Origin: Haliclona indistincta
Taxonomy: Eukaryota > Porifera > Demospongiae > Haplosclerida > Chalinidae
Length of the DNA stretch: 64,000 bases
Direction: 5' to 3'
NCBI GenBank assembly: GCA_964017065.1
Contig: OZ024786.1
Location: 6,577,047 to 6,641,046 of the forward strand
Shown here: in pieces, positions 10,242 to 20,031 of the stretch
Numbering within the stretch: position 1 is the stretch's first letter
Layout: each line of letters starts with the position of its first letter
Notes under the pieces: generated by a model
What the model saw: the letters and a program-made list of their open reading frames with translations, nothing else
Database searches by the model: none
What the model was told of the DNA's origin: nothing
Position numbers and translations under genes: made by a program

Positions 10242-11876
10242 ATGAAGTTACGTGGATGCTTAATAGTGATTTTCTGCAGCTTAGGACTGGCACTCACTAA
10301 CGCTAGCAAGAAAAGATACCTGTTTACAACATCAACCTTTGACACAAAGATAACTTTAATAGCTGGACAAGGATTGCTACTCATGGTGTACCCACTGCTG
10401 GGTCATCTGGCTGATGTCTACCTGACCAGGTATCGTGTACTGAAGGCTTCATTGATCATATTGACTATCATCAGCTCTGTTGGTTCTATTTATCTTCTAA
10501 TCGACACAATAGCAACTGTATTTGGACACATTCAAATATTTCATAAACCACCAACAGACGTGATTGCATTTGCCGGACCAATGTTGTACATGATTGGTCT
10601 AGGACTGTTTGAAGCTAACATCATTCAGTTTGGACTGGATCAACTACTAGAGGCTCCCACACCAAAACTGATTGCCTTCATCCACTGGTACTACTGGGCT
10701 CAAAGTGTTGGTGGACTGGCGCTGTTCTATGTGTATGAAGGATATCAAGTGAATTTGCTCGGCTCAAGTGTTATAATCGTGAAATCAGCATCCATCACCG
10801 CAACTATAGTAATAGTTATGATCAACATAACGCTCATAATTGCATTTTGTGTCTCTAAGAAACACTTCTACATCGAGAAAGCAGGTCTCAATCCATTCAA
10901 GAATATCTACAAAGTGCTCAAGTACTCTTGGAAGCACAAGGTCCCTGAGCATCGCAGTGCCTTCACCTACTGGGAGGAGGATATTCCACGTCGTATAGAC
11001 CTGGGAAAGAACAAGTATGGAGGACCATTCACCAATGAGGAGGTGGAGGACACCAAGACATTCCTACGCACCCTACCACTCCTCCTGTGTCTGTTTGGAT
11101 ACCATCTAGCAGGAGATGGCTACTCTGCTACAATACAGCTCCAGAGGACCAGCTGTCCTTCACTACCAGTACTGCTACTGATTGTGATTAATCCACAACA
11201 TTTGCCTGCTCTTGTCACAGTGGTGGGTATACCACTGTATCGACTGGTCATCGTCAAGATTATTCCAAAAGTTAAAACTATACGTATGCTCACCAAAATG
11301 TGGATAGGTCTGTACTTCTCACTAGTGCAATTTGTCCTGTATATCACAGTGGTTATAAATCATGACTCCTCCCACTGGCAACAACACCATAACTATAACT
11401 ATTCAAAATATCTCCCTAGTTATAAATGTCTGGACAGTCAAATAGGTGATCACCAACTATCCCTTCCAGTTGATAACACCTACCTGTGGTTCATCATTCC
11501 TCAGCTCCTCAATGGTCTCTCTTCTCTGCTTGTCTCCATGACAGTGTTTGAGTTCATCTGTGCCCAGGCTCCTCGCACTACCCAGGGACTGTTCATTGGT
11601 CTGTGGTATGCCACCTTCAGCATCAAGTACCTAGTAGTAGGCATTCTAGACAATTTCATCTTTGAGAGGAGGTCATGGCTGATCTGTGAGGGATTCAAGG
11701 GCTTTCTGATCCTGGTGTCTCTGGTGCTGTTCTCATGTGTGTCCAGACGTTACCGCTACCGACAGCGAGACGAGATAGTCAATGTGCAGGGAATGATTGA
11801 GGACACTCATGAGAGGTGGTTAGACCAGGAGGAGGAGTATATGGAAGAACGAAGAGCAATCCTACATTTCTTATAG
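10242..11876 (+). CDS. SLC15/POT-like transporter (copy C)
   Basis: Open frame of 544 residues from ATG 10242 (MKLRGCLIVIFCSLGLALTN). An ATG three codons earlier (10233) would add MIE, but the family start is MKL. All core blocks are present, including the MFS signature (with RYRVLKA) and FEFICAQAPRTTQG. The extracellular loop reads NHDSSHWQQHHNYNYSK with one cysteine (KCLDSQ). The C-terminus is RAILHFL, because eight bases (TCAAAACT) found in the copies at 13640, 18307 and 52503 are deleted near the stop, shifting the frame and replacing the usual tail QNYISYSATS. The tail is cytosolic, so the protein is probably still functional. The twin at 52503-54158 is broken. Confidence 0.9.
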   Translation: MKLRGCLIVIFCSLGLALTNASKKRYLFTTSTFDTKITLIAGQGLLLMVYPLLGHLADVYLTRYRVLKASLIILTIISSVGSIYLLIDTIATVFGHIQIFHKPPTDVIAFAGPMLYMIGLGLFEANIIQFGLDQLLEAPTPKLIAFIHWYYWAQSVGGLALFYVYEGYQVNLLGSSVIIVKSASITATIVIVMINITLIIAFCVSKKHFYIEKAGLNPFKNIYKVLKYSWKHKVPEHRSAFTYWEEDIPRRIDLGKNKYGGPFTNEEVEDTKTFLRTLPLLLCLFGYHLAGDGYSATIQLQRTSCPSLPVLLLIVINPQHLPALVTVVGIPLYRLVIVKIIPKVKTIRMLTKMWIGLYFSLVQFVLYITVVINHDSSHWQQHHNYNYSKYLPSYKCLDSQIGDHQLSLPVDNTYLWFIIPQLLNGLSSLLVSMTVFEFICAQAPRTTQGLFIGLWYATFSIKYLVVGILDNFIFERRSWLICEGFKGFLILVSLVLFSCVSRRYRYRQRDEIVNVQGMIEDTHERWLDQEEEYMEERRAILHFL

Positions 11877-13639
11877 TTCTACATCATAAACAACACAATA
11901 ATTATTATTTTATCTTGTCTGACAGTTAGTAGAAGGTTTGACAGTTAAACTAGTTACTTGTATCAGTCTGTGCCTATGTACAGATGAACTAATGCACTAA
12001 CACTTTTGAATCGATTGTAGAAACTATTTGATCACTTGTGTTGTAGAAAAATAAATAACTAGAGATTGAGGGTAGGAAAGATCAGAAGAGAGATGTGTTT
12101 ACAAATAGTGATTCTGAAAACTATATGAAAATTGATGAATTAAGCTTTAATGTATACCGTATGGGTGTTCCAAAGACACTGTCAGAGACAAACAACACAA
12201 GCAACCATTAATACAGATTAAGCGTCACATTACGGCAATGCTAGCAGAGCTGATACAATGAATAAATTGCTCATCCCTCGTCAGTAGATTATACGGTTTG
12301 CCGATACAACATTGAAGGTTATTGCTTGCTAAGTTGCTAACCAAGAGACAGAAGAGTGCCTAGTGACCATGATCGAACACCATCTCTGCAGAATTTGATA
12401 AGCTGTGCTCTAGAATATTAAACTACCTAGACAACACGTCTCCTTGACGATTATTGTTTACACCTGATGAAGGACTCATTTGTTTGAAGCAAGAAAGAAG
12501 TTTTGGTGGTTTCTTTCCAAGATCAGCTTCATGTGATGAATGAACGAGACATCCAAACCTTGCTCTGTCTCTGTTTAGACTAACATTTTTGAAATAACAA
12601 TTATGTTTTTTTCTGCAAATTCCAAGAAAGCCAGCTCTATAGTAGCTCAATAAAGGTGAACCGTAACAAAAGCAGCAACTAGCTCCCAATGCCCTCAGAT
12701 TCATACGAGCTAAATAATTCCAGGCAGTTATATTATGCATACCATTTATATGTACACAATTTTATTACTAGGGCAGTGTTTACACCACAACGCTATCAGG
12801 TAAAAACGAAGACTTTTGTATCCGTTTTGGTCGTGCGTTTACATCAAAACGATGAAAACGCATAGGTAAAACGGAGACTTATGAAAACGGACCAAAGTGG
12901 AGACCTCCGAAAACGGAGACATGAAAACGCTTGCGCAACTTTTGTATGAGCGTACCTCAGCCTTTATACTTGCAAAGAATGCTGGGAAGAGTCGTCAAAC
13001 AGCATCTATCAACAAAGAGTTTCTTCTTTCACTTTGGTTCATGCATACAAGCGAATAACAGCGTGCTCGCCTAAAAACGCCACACCCACATTCCATACAA
13101 AACGGTGTCGTGTAAACAGCCAAAACGTTGCAGCTGAATACGCATACATTTCCCCGTTTTTGGACTGATCGTTGTAGTGTAAATGCCGCCTAGGAGTAAG
13201 CACAAAAGGCCTCACACAAACATTCCCCTACTCAACAGGTGTTGGAGTAGAAAACGAAACCGAGTCTTGAAAAGACATTGCTCTATCAACAATTTACTTA
13301 AAATAATGGACATTCGGAATCAGAAAGTATACTTTGATGTTCATTGTTGACATATGTAACAATCCTTAATGTAAGGGACACCCCATTGTATCCGTCACTT
13401 TATGTTCTAGTATAAAATTGATATGATTTACGTACTAAAAAAGGCTCTACAAGACATGATTGTATTATGCATGTTTACAAAGAATGCATCAGTTGACATT
13501 ACTAATAAAAACAACAATAACTATTTACATATCTACAATATCAAAACAACGATCTATAGAAAAAATGATACACAACATCTGGCAATAATATTATGATAGT
13601 ATAATATACACTGCAAGCTCCATATGCTACAGAGACGAG
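11877..13639. other. Spacer between copies C and D
   Basis: The first ~280 bases match the 3' flank of copy D (15365-15611), showing that C and D ends were homogenised or duplicated together. From about 12,156 the sequence is the repeat unit that recurs before the 18307 gene. It contains a 419-bp MITE (12772-13190). No supportable gene was found: the 12423-12740 ORF is non-coding repeat-unit sequence that is also present at 44753 and 48.6 kb. Confidence 0.6.
12772..13190. mobile_element. GGCGGCGTTTACAC-type MITE, copy 1
   Basis: Inverted ends (GGCAGTGTTTACAC on the left, GGCGGCATTTACAC in reverse complement on the right) enclose 419 bp with no coding capacity. It is flanked by the triplet TAG on both sides. 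The parallel position before the 18307 gene (about 17,686) reads ATTACTAGGAGTAAG without the element, which proves both the boundaries and the 3-bp duplication. A 3-bp target duplication is typical of PIF/Harbinger, but the superfamily is inferred only from this. Confidence 0.8.
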
Positions 13640-15364
13640 ATGAAGTTACACAGCACTGTAGTATTGATCGTCTGCTCTCTACTCGTGCAACTAGAGAATA
13701 TAAGGCACTTGAACTTTCAGATAATTGGGACGATGAAAAGATCGCGGAATGTTACAAACAGTCTTCAAGGAATCTTGTTTCTAATCTACCCTGTGCTGGG
13801 TCATCTGGCTGATGTCTACCTGACCAGGTATCGTGCACTAAAATGTGGCTTGATGATGGTTCTTGGAGGATCCTTTTACCTAACATTGTACTCAATTGCT
13901 AATACTATCGCAGTAGATGTATTTGACTCAACTGTAGTAAATAATGGCTATTTACTTGCATCACTAGTACTGCTGCCAGCCTTTATACTACTTGTTGCTG
14001 GACTAGGCTTGTTTGAAGCTAATGCCATTCAGTTTGGACTGGATCAACTACTAGAGGCTCCCACACATAAACTGATTGCCTTCATCCACTGGTACTACTG
14101 GGCTCAAAGTGTTGCACAATTGATCATCTGTTATTCAACTGCTAGCATTGGAGCTGCTCTAACTGCTGTCAACAATACTGCAACATTTACAAAACCAATA
14201 TGTACTTTCTTAATGGTGCTGATGGTTCTGAATACTTCAGTAGCACTGATCCTGCACTGCATCGGAAAGAAACACTTACATTCCAGAACCACGTCTCAAT
14301 GCATTCAAGAATATCTCATTCTAGAAGCAGGTCTCAATCCACTCAAGAATATCTACAAAGTGCTTAAGTACTCTTGGAAGCACAAGGTCCCTGAGCATCG
14401 CAGTGCCTTCACCTACTGGGAGGAGGATATTCCACGCCGTATTGACCTGGGAAAGAACAAGTACGGAGGACCATTCACCAATGAGGAGGTGGAGGACACC
14501 AAGACATTCCTACGCATCCTACCACTCCTCCTGTGTCTGTTTGGATACCATCTAGCAGGAGATGGCTACTCAGCTCCAGATCAGCTCCAGAGGACCAGCT
14601 GTCCTTCACTACCAGTACTGCTACTGATTGTGTACAATCCACAACATTTGCCTGCTCTTGTCACAGTGGTGGGCATACCACTGTATCGACTGGTCATCAT
14701 AAAATTGTTTCCAAAAATCCAAGATTTCAAAATGATCACGAAAGTGTGGATTGGTTTATATGTCTCATTATTGCAAGTTGTTGTATGTATAATAGTTGTC
14801 CTCACGTATGATACCACATACTGGTTGAATCACTCTCACGCAGCATCCGATATACAACCGTATTTACAAGATAACGTAGTGTGTTATTACATCAGAACTG
14901 GCCATGATCCTCTCAACCAAACTGATACTGGACCAGTTGACAACACCTACCTGTGGTTCATCATCCCTCAGCTCCTCAATGGTCTCTCTTCTCTGCTTGT
15001 CTCCATGACAGTGTTTGAGTTCATCTGTGCCCAGGCTCCTCGCACTACCCAGGGACTGTTCATTGGTCTGTGGTATGCCACCTTCAGCATCAGGTACCTA
15101 GTAGTAGGCATTCTAGACAATCTCATCATTGAGAGGAGGTCATGGCTGATCTGTGAGGGAGTCAAGGGCTTTCTGATCCTGGTGTCTCTGGTGCTGTTCT
15201 CATGTGTGTCCAGACGCTACCGCTACCGACAGCGAGATGAGATAGTCAATGTGCAGGGAATGATTGAGGACACTCATGAGAGGTGGTTAGACCAGGAGGA
15301 GGAGTATATGGAAGAACGAAGAGCAATCCTTCAAAACTACATTTCTTATAGTGCTACATCATAA
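13640..15364 (+). CDS. SLC15/POT-like transporter (copy D)
   Basis: Open frame of 574 residues from ATG 13640 (MKLHSTVVLIVCSLLVQLEN). Compared with copies A-C it has a longer entry to the cytoplasmic loop (KKHLHSRTTSQCIQEYLIL before EAGLNP) and a longer extracellular loop with AASDIQPYLQDNVVCYYIRT and a sequon in LNQTD. TM2 reads FLIYPVLGHLADVYLTRYR; the TM3-TM4 segment (SIANTIAVDVFDSTVVNNGY) is typical of the D class. Core motifs QFGLDQLLEAP, YSWKHKVPEHRSAF and FEFICAQAP are kept. A tandem copy is at 18307 and a frameshifted inverted copy at 45952-47675. Confidence 0.91.
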   Translation: MKLHSTVVLIVCSLLVQLENIRHLNFQIIGTMKRSRNVTNSLQGILFLIYPVLGHLADVYLTRYRALKCGLMMVLGGSFYLTLYSIANTIAVDVFDSTVVNNGYLLASLVLLPAFILLVAGLGLFEANAIQFGLDQLLEAPTHKLIAFIHWYYWAQSVAQLIICYSTASIGAALTAVNNTATFTKPICTFLMVLMVLNTSVALILHCIGKKHLHSRTTSQCIQEYLILEAGLNPLKNIYKVLKYSWKHKVPEHRSAFTYWEEDIPRRIDLGKNKYGGPFTNEEVEDTKTFLRILPLLLCLFGYHLAGDGYSAPDQLQRTSCPSLPVLLLIVYNPQHLPALVTVVGIPLYRLVIIKLFPKIQDFKMITKVWIGLYVSLLQVVVCIIVVLTYDTTYWLNHSHAASDIQPYLQDNVVCYYIRTGHDPLNQTDTGPVDNTYLWFIIPQLLNGLSSLLVSMTVFEFICAQAPRTTQGLFIGLWYATFSIRYLVVGILDNLIIERRSWLICEGVKGFLILVSLVLFSCVSRRYRYRQRDEIVNVQGMIEDTHERWLDQEEEYMEERRAILQNYISYSATS

Positions 15365-15611
15365 ACAACACAATACTTATTATTTTATCTTGTCTGACAG
15401 TTAGTAGAAGGTTTGACAGTTAAACTAGTTACTTGTATCAGTCCGTGCCTATGTACATATGAACTAATGCACTAACAGATTTGAATCTTTTGTAGAAACT
15501 ATTTGATCACTTGAGTTGTAGAAATATAAATAACTATAGATTGAGAAGATCAGAAGAGAGATGTCCTTACAAATAGTGATTATGAAAACTATATGAAAAT
15601 CGATGAGTTAA

Positions 15612-16341
15612 GGTTACGGGATACCACGCCCACTCACGAGCAAGCAGAAATGGTTGCTTTGAAAAAACACTCGTAACATCGCGCATGTTGGTGTGGCTGA
15701 ATAAAGCATTGCATATCCAGACAGATCAAAGACTGCACTTTGTCCTTTGCAAAAACGGGGGCTAAACGCGCTACCATAGTGCGTTACAAAGTGCACGAAG
15801 AAACGAGCAGCTTCGTCGACAAAGAAATCGAAAATATCGTTGTGAGCGCTCTGTAGCACGACTAGACTTGGCATGCAGCTAGACAGCTTAGTTATCTAGG
15901 GACCCACGGATCCTTTTTTCGATATCAGCTTTAGTTGCCGAGTTATGTTCACGCATACACTCGAAATTTTGCTTTGACAAGCTATTCGAGTGTATGCGTG
16001 AACATAACTCGGCAACTAAAGCTGATATCGAAAAAAGGATCCGTGGGTCCCTAGATAACTAAGCTGTCTAGCTGCATGCCAAGTCTAGTCGTGCTACAGA
16101 GCGCTCACAACGATATTTTCGATTTCTTAGTCGACGAAGCTGCTCGTTTCTTCGTGCACTTTGTAACGCACTATGGTAGCGCGTTTAGCCCCCGTTTTTG
16201 CAAAGGACAAAGTGCAGTCTTTGATCTGTCTGGATATGCAATGCTTTATTCAGCCACACCAACATGCGCGATGCTACGAGTGTTTTTTTCAAGCGACCAT
16301 TTCTGTTTGCTCGTGAGTGGGCGTGGTATATCCCATAAACC
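15612..16341. mobile_element. Long-arm foldback element in a TTAA site
   Basis: Two arms of about 350 bp are near-perfect reverse complements (outer ends GGTTACGGGATACCACGCC and GGTTTATGGGATATACCACG) around a loop of about 20 bases at about 15,965-15,985. TTAA flanks both ends (15608-15611 and 16342-16345). The equivalent place in the other arm (about 45,710) reads GATGAGTTAAGCTACTGTAT without insertion. TTAA targeting suggests a piggyBac- or Kolobok-dependent non-autonomous element. ORFs on either strand are mirror images of each other. Confidence 0.85.
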
Positions 16342-16386
16342 TTAAGATTAAGCTACTGTATGGGTGTTCCAAAGACACTGTTAGAG

Positions 16387-17068
16387 CAGGAGCGCATATA
16401 AACAAGGGAGCATGTAACTCTGAACACTACCCCATATAACGGCGAAATCCTAATATGGCGGACTTGCTATTTTTGGTTACTTTCCGTATAAAGTATAAAT
16501 GTGACGTTTGCAGATGTAATAACTAGTACACGCCCATTATTAATAATTAATAATATAGGATTCGTCGCGGGACTTTAGATCGACGTTCTGACTCTGATCG
16601 AGTGATCCATGGTGATTGTCGAACCCCAGCGAGCTAGCTATGGAGCAGGCCTCTAAGCGAAGTCGGATTACATTTTACCACACAAGCCTTTCAAGATATT
16701 CTTCACCTGGAAGGGTGAGACGAAATGCTAAAGAGAAGACGCCACTGTCAGCCATTGCCAAGACACGATTGCTAGAATTGCACGATCTCGATTGCACGCT
16801 CTCGGCGATCGGTCTCCGAACTCTCGATCTCAGCTGTTTGTATACTGGCGGTGGTAGCCATGGTATCGAGTTTGCAACAAACCATGTGCGCTCGATTGGT
16901 GTGTGGGCGTGGGTACCAGGTGGAGGCGCGGTTGAAATATTATTAATTACTTATAGACCTTACATGGATTATAGTTCTTATATGGAAACTACTATTTTTA
17001 GAACAGCCGCCATGTTAGGATTTCGCCGTTTACAGAGTTACATGCTCCCTTGTTTATATATGCTCCTG
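16387..17068. mobile_element. 682-bp CAGGAG element with 7-bp target duplication
   Basis: Inverted ends CAGGAGCGCATATAAACAAG and CAGGAGCATATATAAACAAG (right end reversed) continue inward as GGAGCATGTAACTCTG. Flanks are GTTAGAG (16380-16386) and GTCAGAG (17069-17075). The empty site at about 12,180 reads ACTGTCAGAGACAAAC, so the 7-bp duplication is direct evidence of insertion. The internal ORF (16616 on) is not recognisable as a transposase. A 7-8-bp duplication would fit a P-like superfamily, which is an inference. Confidence 0.8.
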
Positions 17069-18306
17069 GTCAGAGTCAAACAACACAAGCAACCATTAAT
17101 ACAGATTAAGCGTCACATTACGGCAACGTAAAGGGAGCTGGTACAATGAATAAATTGCACAACCCTCATCAGTAGATTATATGGTTTGCCGATACAACAT
17201 TGCAGGTTATTGCCTGCTAAGTTGCTAACCAAGAGACAGAAGAGTGCCTAGTGACCATGATCGAACACCATCTCTGCAGAATTTGATAAGCTGTGCTCTA
17301 GAATATAAAACTACCTAGACAACATGTCTCATCGACGATTATTGTTTACACCTGATGAATGACTCAGTTGTTTGCAGCAAGAAAGAAGTTACGATGTATT
17401 TTTTTCAAGATCAGCTTCATGTGATGAATGGGTTATGGGAACCGGCTGGAGACATCCAAACCTTGCTTTGTCTCTGTTTAGACCAAGAAAGAAAACATTT
17501 TCTCTACAATGAAATAACAAGAATTATGTTTTTTTTTCTGCAAATTCCAAGAAAGCCAGCTCTGTAGCAGCTCAAAACAAAACCAGCATCTAGATCACAA
17601 TGCCCTCAGATTCATACAAGCTAAATAATTCCAGGCAATTATATGCATACCAAATTGGTCATTTACATGTACACAATTATATTACTAGGAGTAAGTATTC
17701 GCACAAAAGGCCTCGCACAAGCATTCCCCTACCCCACGGGTGTTGGAGTAGAAAAAGAAAGTGATATTATGAGTAATGAGTCTTGAAATGACATTGATCT
17801 ACCAACATTTTACTAACAACAATATTACCAAAAGACATTTGGAATCAGAAAGTATACTTTGAGGTTAACTATAATATCAACAAACACTTCATCTTTTGTA
17901 TTTGTACGCATGGCTACCTAACATCTCCGCTCTTCACAGACACTCTCAACAGACACTCACAACAGACACTCACAACAGCGTACACCTCCATGAGATGGAC
18001 AATTGTTGACGTATATAATAATCCTTAATGTAAGGGACACCCCATTGTATTCGTCACTTTATGTTCTAGTATAAAAATTGATATGATTTATGTACTAACA
18101 AAGGCTCTACAAGACATGATTGTATTATAGAGGTCTACATGTTTACGAAGAATGCATCAGTTGACATTACTAATAAAAATAACATCAACTGTTTACATAT
18201 CTACAATATCAAAACAACGATCTATAGAAAAATGATACACAACATCTGGCGATAATATTATGATAGCATGATATACACTGCAAGCTCCATATGCTACAGA
18301 GACGAG

Positions 18307-20031
18307 ATGAAGTTACACAGCACTGTAGTATTGATTATCTGCTCTCTACTTGTGCAACTAGAGAATATGAGTCACTTGAACTTTCAGATAATTGGGACGA
18401 TGAAAAGATCGCGGAATGTTATAAACAGTCTTCAAGGAATCTTGTTTCTAATCTACCCTGTGCTGGGTCATCTGGCTGATGTCTACCTGACCAGGTATCG
18501 TGCACTAAAATGTGGCTTGATGATGGTTCTTGGAGGATCCTTTTACCTAACATTGTACTCAATTGCTAATACTATCGCAGTAGATGTATTTGACTCAACT
18601 GTAGTAAATAATGGCTATTTACTTGCATCACTAGTACTGCTGCCAGCCTTTATACTACTTGTTGCTGGACTAGGCTTGTTTGAAGCTAATGCCATTCAGT
18701 TTGGACTGGATCAACTACTAGAGGCTCCCACACCAAAACTGATTGCCTTCATCCACTGGTACTACTGGGCTCAAAGTGTTGCACAATTGATAATCTGTTA
18801 TTCAACTGCCAGCATCGGAGCTGCTCTAACTGTTGTCAACAATACTGCAACATTTACAAAACCAATAGCTACCTTCGTATTGGTGCTAATGATCCTGAAC
18901 ACTTCAGTAGCACTGATCCTGCACTGCATCGGAAAGAAACACTTACATTCCAGAACCAAGTATCAATGCTTTCAAGAATATATCATTCTAGAAACAAGTC
19001 TCAATCCATTCATGAATATCTACAAAGTGCTCAAGTACTCTTGGAAGCACAAGGTCCCTGAGCGTCGCAGTGCCTTCACCTACTGGGAGGAGGATATTCC
19101 ACGTCGTATTGACCTGGGAAAGAACAAGTATGGAGGACCATTCACCAATGAGGAGGTGGAGGACACCAAGACATTCCTACGCATCCTACCACTCCTCCTG
19201 TGTCTGTTTGGATACCATCTAGCAGGAGATGGCTACTCAGCTCCAGATCAGCTCCAGAGGACCAGCTGTCCTTCACTACCAGTACTGCTACTGATTGTGT
19301 ACAATCCACAACATTTGCCTGCTCTTGTCACAGTGGTGGGTATACCACTGTATCGACTGGTGATTATCAAACTGATGCCAAAAATCCAAGATTTCAAAAT
19401 GATCACTAAAGTGTGGATTGGTTTATATGTCTCATTATTACAAGTTGTTGTGTGTATAATAGTTGTCCTCACTTATGATACCACATACTGGTTGAATCAC
19501 TCTCACGCAGCATCCGATATACAACCGTATTTACAAGATAACATCGTGTGCTATAACATCAGAACTGGCCATGATCCTCTCAACCAAACTGATACTGGAC
19601 CAGTTGACAACACCTACCTGTGGTTCATCATTCCTCAGCTCCTCAATGGTCTCTCTTCTCTGCTTGTCTCCATGACAGTGTTTGAGTTCATCTGTGCCCA
19701 GGCTCCTCGCACTACCCAGGGACTGTTCATTGGTCTGTGGTATGCCACCTTCAGCATCAGGTACCTAGTAGTAGGCATTCTAGACGATCTCATCATTGAG
19801 AGGAGGTCCTGGCTGATCTGTGAGGGAGTCAAGGGCTTTCTGATCCTGGTGTCTCTGGTGCTGTTCTCATGTGTGTCTAGACGCTATCGCTACCGACAGC
19901 GAGACGAAATAGTCAATGTGCAGGGAATGATTGAGGACACTCATGACAGGTGGTTAGACCAGGAGGAGGAGTATATGGAAGAAAGAAAAGCAATCCTTCA
20001 AAACTACATTTCTTATAGTGCTACATCATAA
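18307..20031 (+). CDS. SLC15/POT-like transporter (copy D2)
   Basis: Tandem duplicate of copy D, also 574 residues, open from ATG 18307 (MKLHSTVVLIICSLLVQLEN). An in-frame ATG at 18268 lies in sequence that has no ATG in copy D, so the conserved start is preferred. It differs from D in SLNPFMNIYK against GLNPLKNIYK, KLMPKIQ against KLFPKIQ and LDDLIIERR against LDNLIIERR. The loop AASDIQPYLQDNIVCYNIRT and the tail ILQNYISYSATS are those of the D class. It shares 3'-flank sequence with copies C and D. Confidence 0.91.
   Translation: MKLHSTVVLIICSLLVQLENMSHLNFQIIGTMKRSRNVINSLQGILFLIYPVLGHLADVYLTRYRALKCGLMMVLGGSFYLTLYSIANTIAVDVFDSTVVNNGYLLASLVLLPAFILLVAGLGLFEANAIQFGLDQLLEAPTPKLIAFIHWYYWAQSVAQLIICYSTASIGAALTVVNNTATFTKPIATFVLVLMILNTSVALILHCIGKKHLHSRTKYQCFQEYIILETSLNPFMNIYKVLKYSWKHKVPERRSAFTYWEEDIPRRIDLGKNKYGGPFTNEEVEDTKTFLRILPLLLCLFGYHLAGDGYSAPDQLQRTSCPSLPVLLLIVYNPQHLPALVTVVGIPLYRLVIIKLMPKIQDFKMITKVWIGLYVSLLQVVVCIIVVLTYDTTYWLNHSHAASDIQPYLQDNIVCYNIRTGHDPLNQTDTGPVDNTYLWFIIPQLLNGLSSLLVSMTVFEFICAQAPRTTQGLFIGLWYATFSIRYLVVGILDDLIIERRSWLICEGVKGFLILVSLVLFSCVSRRYRYRQRDEIVNVQGMIEDTHDRWLDQEEEYMEERKAILQNYISYSATS

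Larger units (their letters stand above)
12156..15607 (+). repeat. Tandem unit 1 (copy D and flanks)
   Basis: Starting at GTATGGGTGTTCCAAAGACA the unit includes the spacer, copy D and its 3' flank. A direct second unit begins with the same words at about 16,357 and contains the 18307 gene. The units differ by a MITE present only in unit 1 (12772-13190), a CAGGAG element present only in unit 2 (16387-17068) and a ~120-bp segment with short tandem repeats only in unit 2 (about 17,870-17,995). Confidence 0.8.
3782..15611 (+). repeat. Left arm of large inverted duplication
   Basis: This stretch reappears in reverse complement between about 45,686 and 62,203. Shared landmarks, in mirror order, are a non-coding upstream block (4325-4522 against 61472-61669, about six mismatches over roughly 215 bp compared by eye), the transporters at 4736, 7330, 10242 and 13640, a perfect hairpin (9583-9652) and a small MITE (9157-9428). 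The outer homology limit is 3782. Differences between the arms are mostly insertions of mobile elements and small deletions. The inner limit is blurred because a tandem copy of the last gene follows at 18307 and the other arm ends at an N gap. Confidence 0.9.
15365..18306. other. Spacer between tandem D copies, rich in insertions
   Basis: It holds a 730-bp foldback element (15612-16341), a 682-bp CAGGAG element (16387-17068) and the upstream part of tandem unit 2. Short tandem repeats (CAGACACTCACAA, three units) lie at about 17,938-17,980. No host gene is supportable; ORFs at 15614, 16076 and 16616 lie entirely within the mobile elements. Confidence 0.65.

Noticed and set aside
12423..12740. 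105-codon ORF MHNITAWNYLARMNLRALGA..., repeated at 44753 and about 48.6 kb
   Set aside because: Part of the duplicated spacer; its copies are disrupted differently and show no domain.
13624..13812. ORF MLQRRDEVTQHC... overlapping the start of copies D, D2 and the right-arm D
   Set aside because: It is the wrong frame of the TM1-TM2 coding region; in the right arm it fuses to the correct frame only because of a 1-bp deletion.
15614..16345. Two mirror-image ORFs of 86-89 codons (MPSLVVLQSAHNDIFDF...)
   Set aside because: They are the two arms of the foldback element read on opposite strands; there is no recognisable protein domain.
16616..17131. 171-codon ORF inside the CAGGAG element
   Set aside because: No transposase motif, runs past the element end, and is broken in the right-arm copy.
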